7,473 bases of DNA from an uncultured Mollicutes bacterium (GTDB taxonomy: Bacteria > Bacillota_I > Bacilli_A > RF39 > UBA660): NCBI GenBank assembly GCA_900557675.1, contig USTO01000032.1:1-7473 (forward strand), in the 5' to 3' direction. Each line of letters begins with the position of its first letter. Position 1 is the stretch's first letter. Positions 6,704 through 7,473 of the stretch are shown piece after piece. The notes beneath the pieces were generated by a model that made no database searches, was not told where the DNA came from, and saw only the letters and a program-made list of their open reading frames with translations. A program made the translations under genes and the position numbers.

Positions 6704-6749
6704 ATCCTATATATAACTATAGTTTATCACAATTTTTTTTTCACATCAA
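6704..6749 (-). promoter_or_regulatory. Candidate promoter region for the FxLYD-sepF-divIVA run
   Basis: Two moderate sigma-A-like promoters overlap. One is TTGATG (6749-6744), 17 bases, TAAACT (6726-6721). The other is TTGTGA (6732-6727), 17 bases, TAGGAT (6709-6704). Each box has about four of six consensus matches. An A9 tract between them could raise promoter activity. A perfect 10-base palindrome AACTATAGTT (6724-6715) lies across the -10 area. No terminator precedes it, so read-through from the upstream PH-like gene is also possible. Confidence 0.33.
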
Positions 6750-6766
6750 CATAAATATTAATTAAT

Positions 6767-7222
6767 TTACATGTTTTCTGCTTCTTGTTTACTCTTAAGT
6801 GCATATTTCTTCTTTTCTTCCATCATATATTCGGTAACCTTAGTCTCAATTTCATCAAGACTCCTCTTGCTAAGATTACTAACAAATACCTCTTCCTTAA
6901 CAGTATCTATTATAACCTTACCCCATATAAGCCCCGACACAACAGTTAAATCATTAAACATATCCGGAGTTATAGAATAAAGAAAATACCCAAAAAGCAG
7001 TCTATCATTAGCAATCAAAAGCCTCTTGTTAGTAATAACAAATACTGCTGTAGAAATTATATCATAAAACTCATTATTTCTTTGGCCAACAAAAACATAC
7101 TTAACCTCTTCCTCAGGATTAAGGTGCTGATCAATAATGTTACAATGTTTTTTTAATCTCCATGCAACAGTGGAAGGATATCTCCTCTTAAACCTTTTAG
7201 CCTCTTCATAAACAATACTCAC
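6767..7222 (-). CDS. Small cytoplasmic protein with a bacterial PH-like (YokE-type) domain
   Basis: The product has 151 residues with no signal peptide or membrane helix. The segment ~39-130 has the look of a bacterial PH-like fold: a first strand VKYVFVGQ (40-47), the family hallmark AVFVITNKRLLIA (59-71), several further strands (VIIDTV, EVFVSNL), and a closing C-terminal helix (LDEIETKVTEYM). In related proteins 'TNKRLL' begins the central hairpin. Ligand and function are unknown. The N-terminal ~35 residues are basic and helical. Translation starts at GTG (7222-7220), which overlaps the TAG stop of the upstream thioredoxin-like gene by one base and follows AAGGTGA. No ATG in this frame occurs early enough to be an alternative. 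The overlap implies translational coupling with that gene. The fold call is by motif only. Confidence 0.62.
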   Translation of the reverse strand: MSIVYEEAKRFKRRYPSTVAWRLKKHCNIIDQHLNPEEEVKYVFVGQRNNEFYDIISTAVFVITNKRLLIANDRLLFGYFLYSITPDMFNDLTVVSGLIWGKVIIDTVKEEVFVSNLSKRSLDEIETKVTEYMMEEKKKYALKSKQEAENM

Positions 7223-7473
7223 TATATCACCTTATTATCCTTTAAAAACTTAACAAGTTCACTAGTTTTAACATATCCATTAAGCACATTAATTCTCTTA
7301 CCATCCTTGTATAATAAGTTAAGAGGAGTACCCCACTCATTCTTAGACATATAATCATCTGTAGCAATTAACTCATTACTCTCATCCTGAGAAAAATTAG
7401 CAATATCTAGATAATAAATAACATAATTATAATCCTTCAAAGATTCCTTAATAGAATTCTTAAACTTTTGACA
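7222..7473 (-). CDS. Thioredoxin-fold protein, 3' part only
   Basis: The frame is open through the window edge, and the last 83 codons plus TAG are visible. It begins at the edge with Cys-Gln-Lys-Phe, which is how the second cysteine of a CxxC active site usually continues in thioredoxin-like proteins; the first cysteine would lie just outside. Next come a helix, a strand YNYVIYYLDI (15-24 of the visible part), and WGTPLNLLYKDGKRI (47-61) with the cis-proline at visible position 50. The C-terminal helix is SELVKFLKDN. This fits a small disulfide-handling or thioredoxin-like protein. A TTG at 7440-7438 could be misread as a start, but the frame continues upstream and the fold demands more N-terminal sequence. 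Whether it is cytoplasmic or exported cannot be told. Confidence 0.72.
   Translation of the reverse strand, partial: CQKFKNSIKESLKDYNYVIYYLDIANFSQDESNELIATDDYMSKNEWGTPLNLLYKDGKRINVLNGYVKTSELVKFLKDNKVI

Noticed and set aside
6771..6980. Plus-strand open frame of 69 codons, Ser/Leu-rich
   Set aside because: It is antisense to the PH-like gene, with no translation signals, and is explained as the complement of Lys/Glu-rich coding sequence.
1..7473. CRISPR array, tRNA, rRNA, intact insertion sequence or att site
   Set aside because: I saw no regularly spaced repeats, cloverleaf sequences, rRNA stretches, complete transposase or flanking inverted repeats on either strand.

Overview
The window is AT-rich bacterial DNA with every supportable gene on the minus strand. 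The gene set and order point to Bacillota (Firmicutes). SepF and DivIVA lie next to a T-box-controlled ileS, which is the end of the classic division-and-wall cluster. Ribosome binding sites are strong AGGAGG types, the code is standard (divIVA ends in TGA and Trp is TGG), and there is a YkuD L,D-transpeptidase. An uncultured host-associated member of the Bacilli or Clostridia would fit, but the genus cannot be fixed from the sequence.

Reading in the direction of transcription (high to low coordinates): (a) 7473-6767 holds the 3' part of a thioredoxin-fold gene whose stop overlaps, by one base, the GTG start of a small PH-like-domain gene. (b) 6749-5292 holds a possible promoter and then three tightly spaced genes: a single-pass membrane protein with a literal F-x-L-Y-D motif, sepF, and a short divIVA, followed by a weak terminator. 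(c) 5278-1948 holds a good extended -10 promoter, a complete T-box leader with an isoleucine-type specifier candidate and a terminator/antiterminator switch, then ileS and a terminator that starts inside the ileS stop region. (d) 1938-92 holds a consensus -35 promoter driving a secreted four-module cell-surface protein. (e) 91-1 is an unassigned edge.

The genes suggest one theme, growth and division of the envelope: SepF (the FtsZ membrane anchor), DivIVA (a coiled-coil polar/septal scaffold), a membrane protein encoded with them, and a secreted wall-acting L,D-transpeptidase. The neighbouring isoleucyl-tRNA synthetase is kept by old synteny and is regulated separately by uncharged tRNA-Ile.

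The points most worth a second look are these. The surface protein has an apparently dead transglutaminase domain (Ser in place of Cys, Trp in place of His) joined to an intact L,D-transpeptidase. The IleRS has the swapped GXHH signature of the mupirocin-refractory IleRS2 type, at the locus where relatives carry the ordinary type. DivIVA lacks the Phe-Arg membrane-insertion pair and the N-terminal extension. The usual ylmG and ylmH genes are missing between sepF and divIVA. I found no CRISPR array, tRNA, rRNA or intact mobile element.
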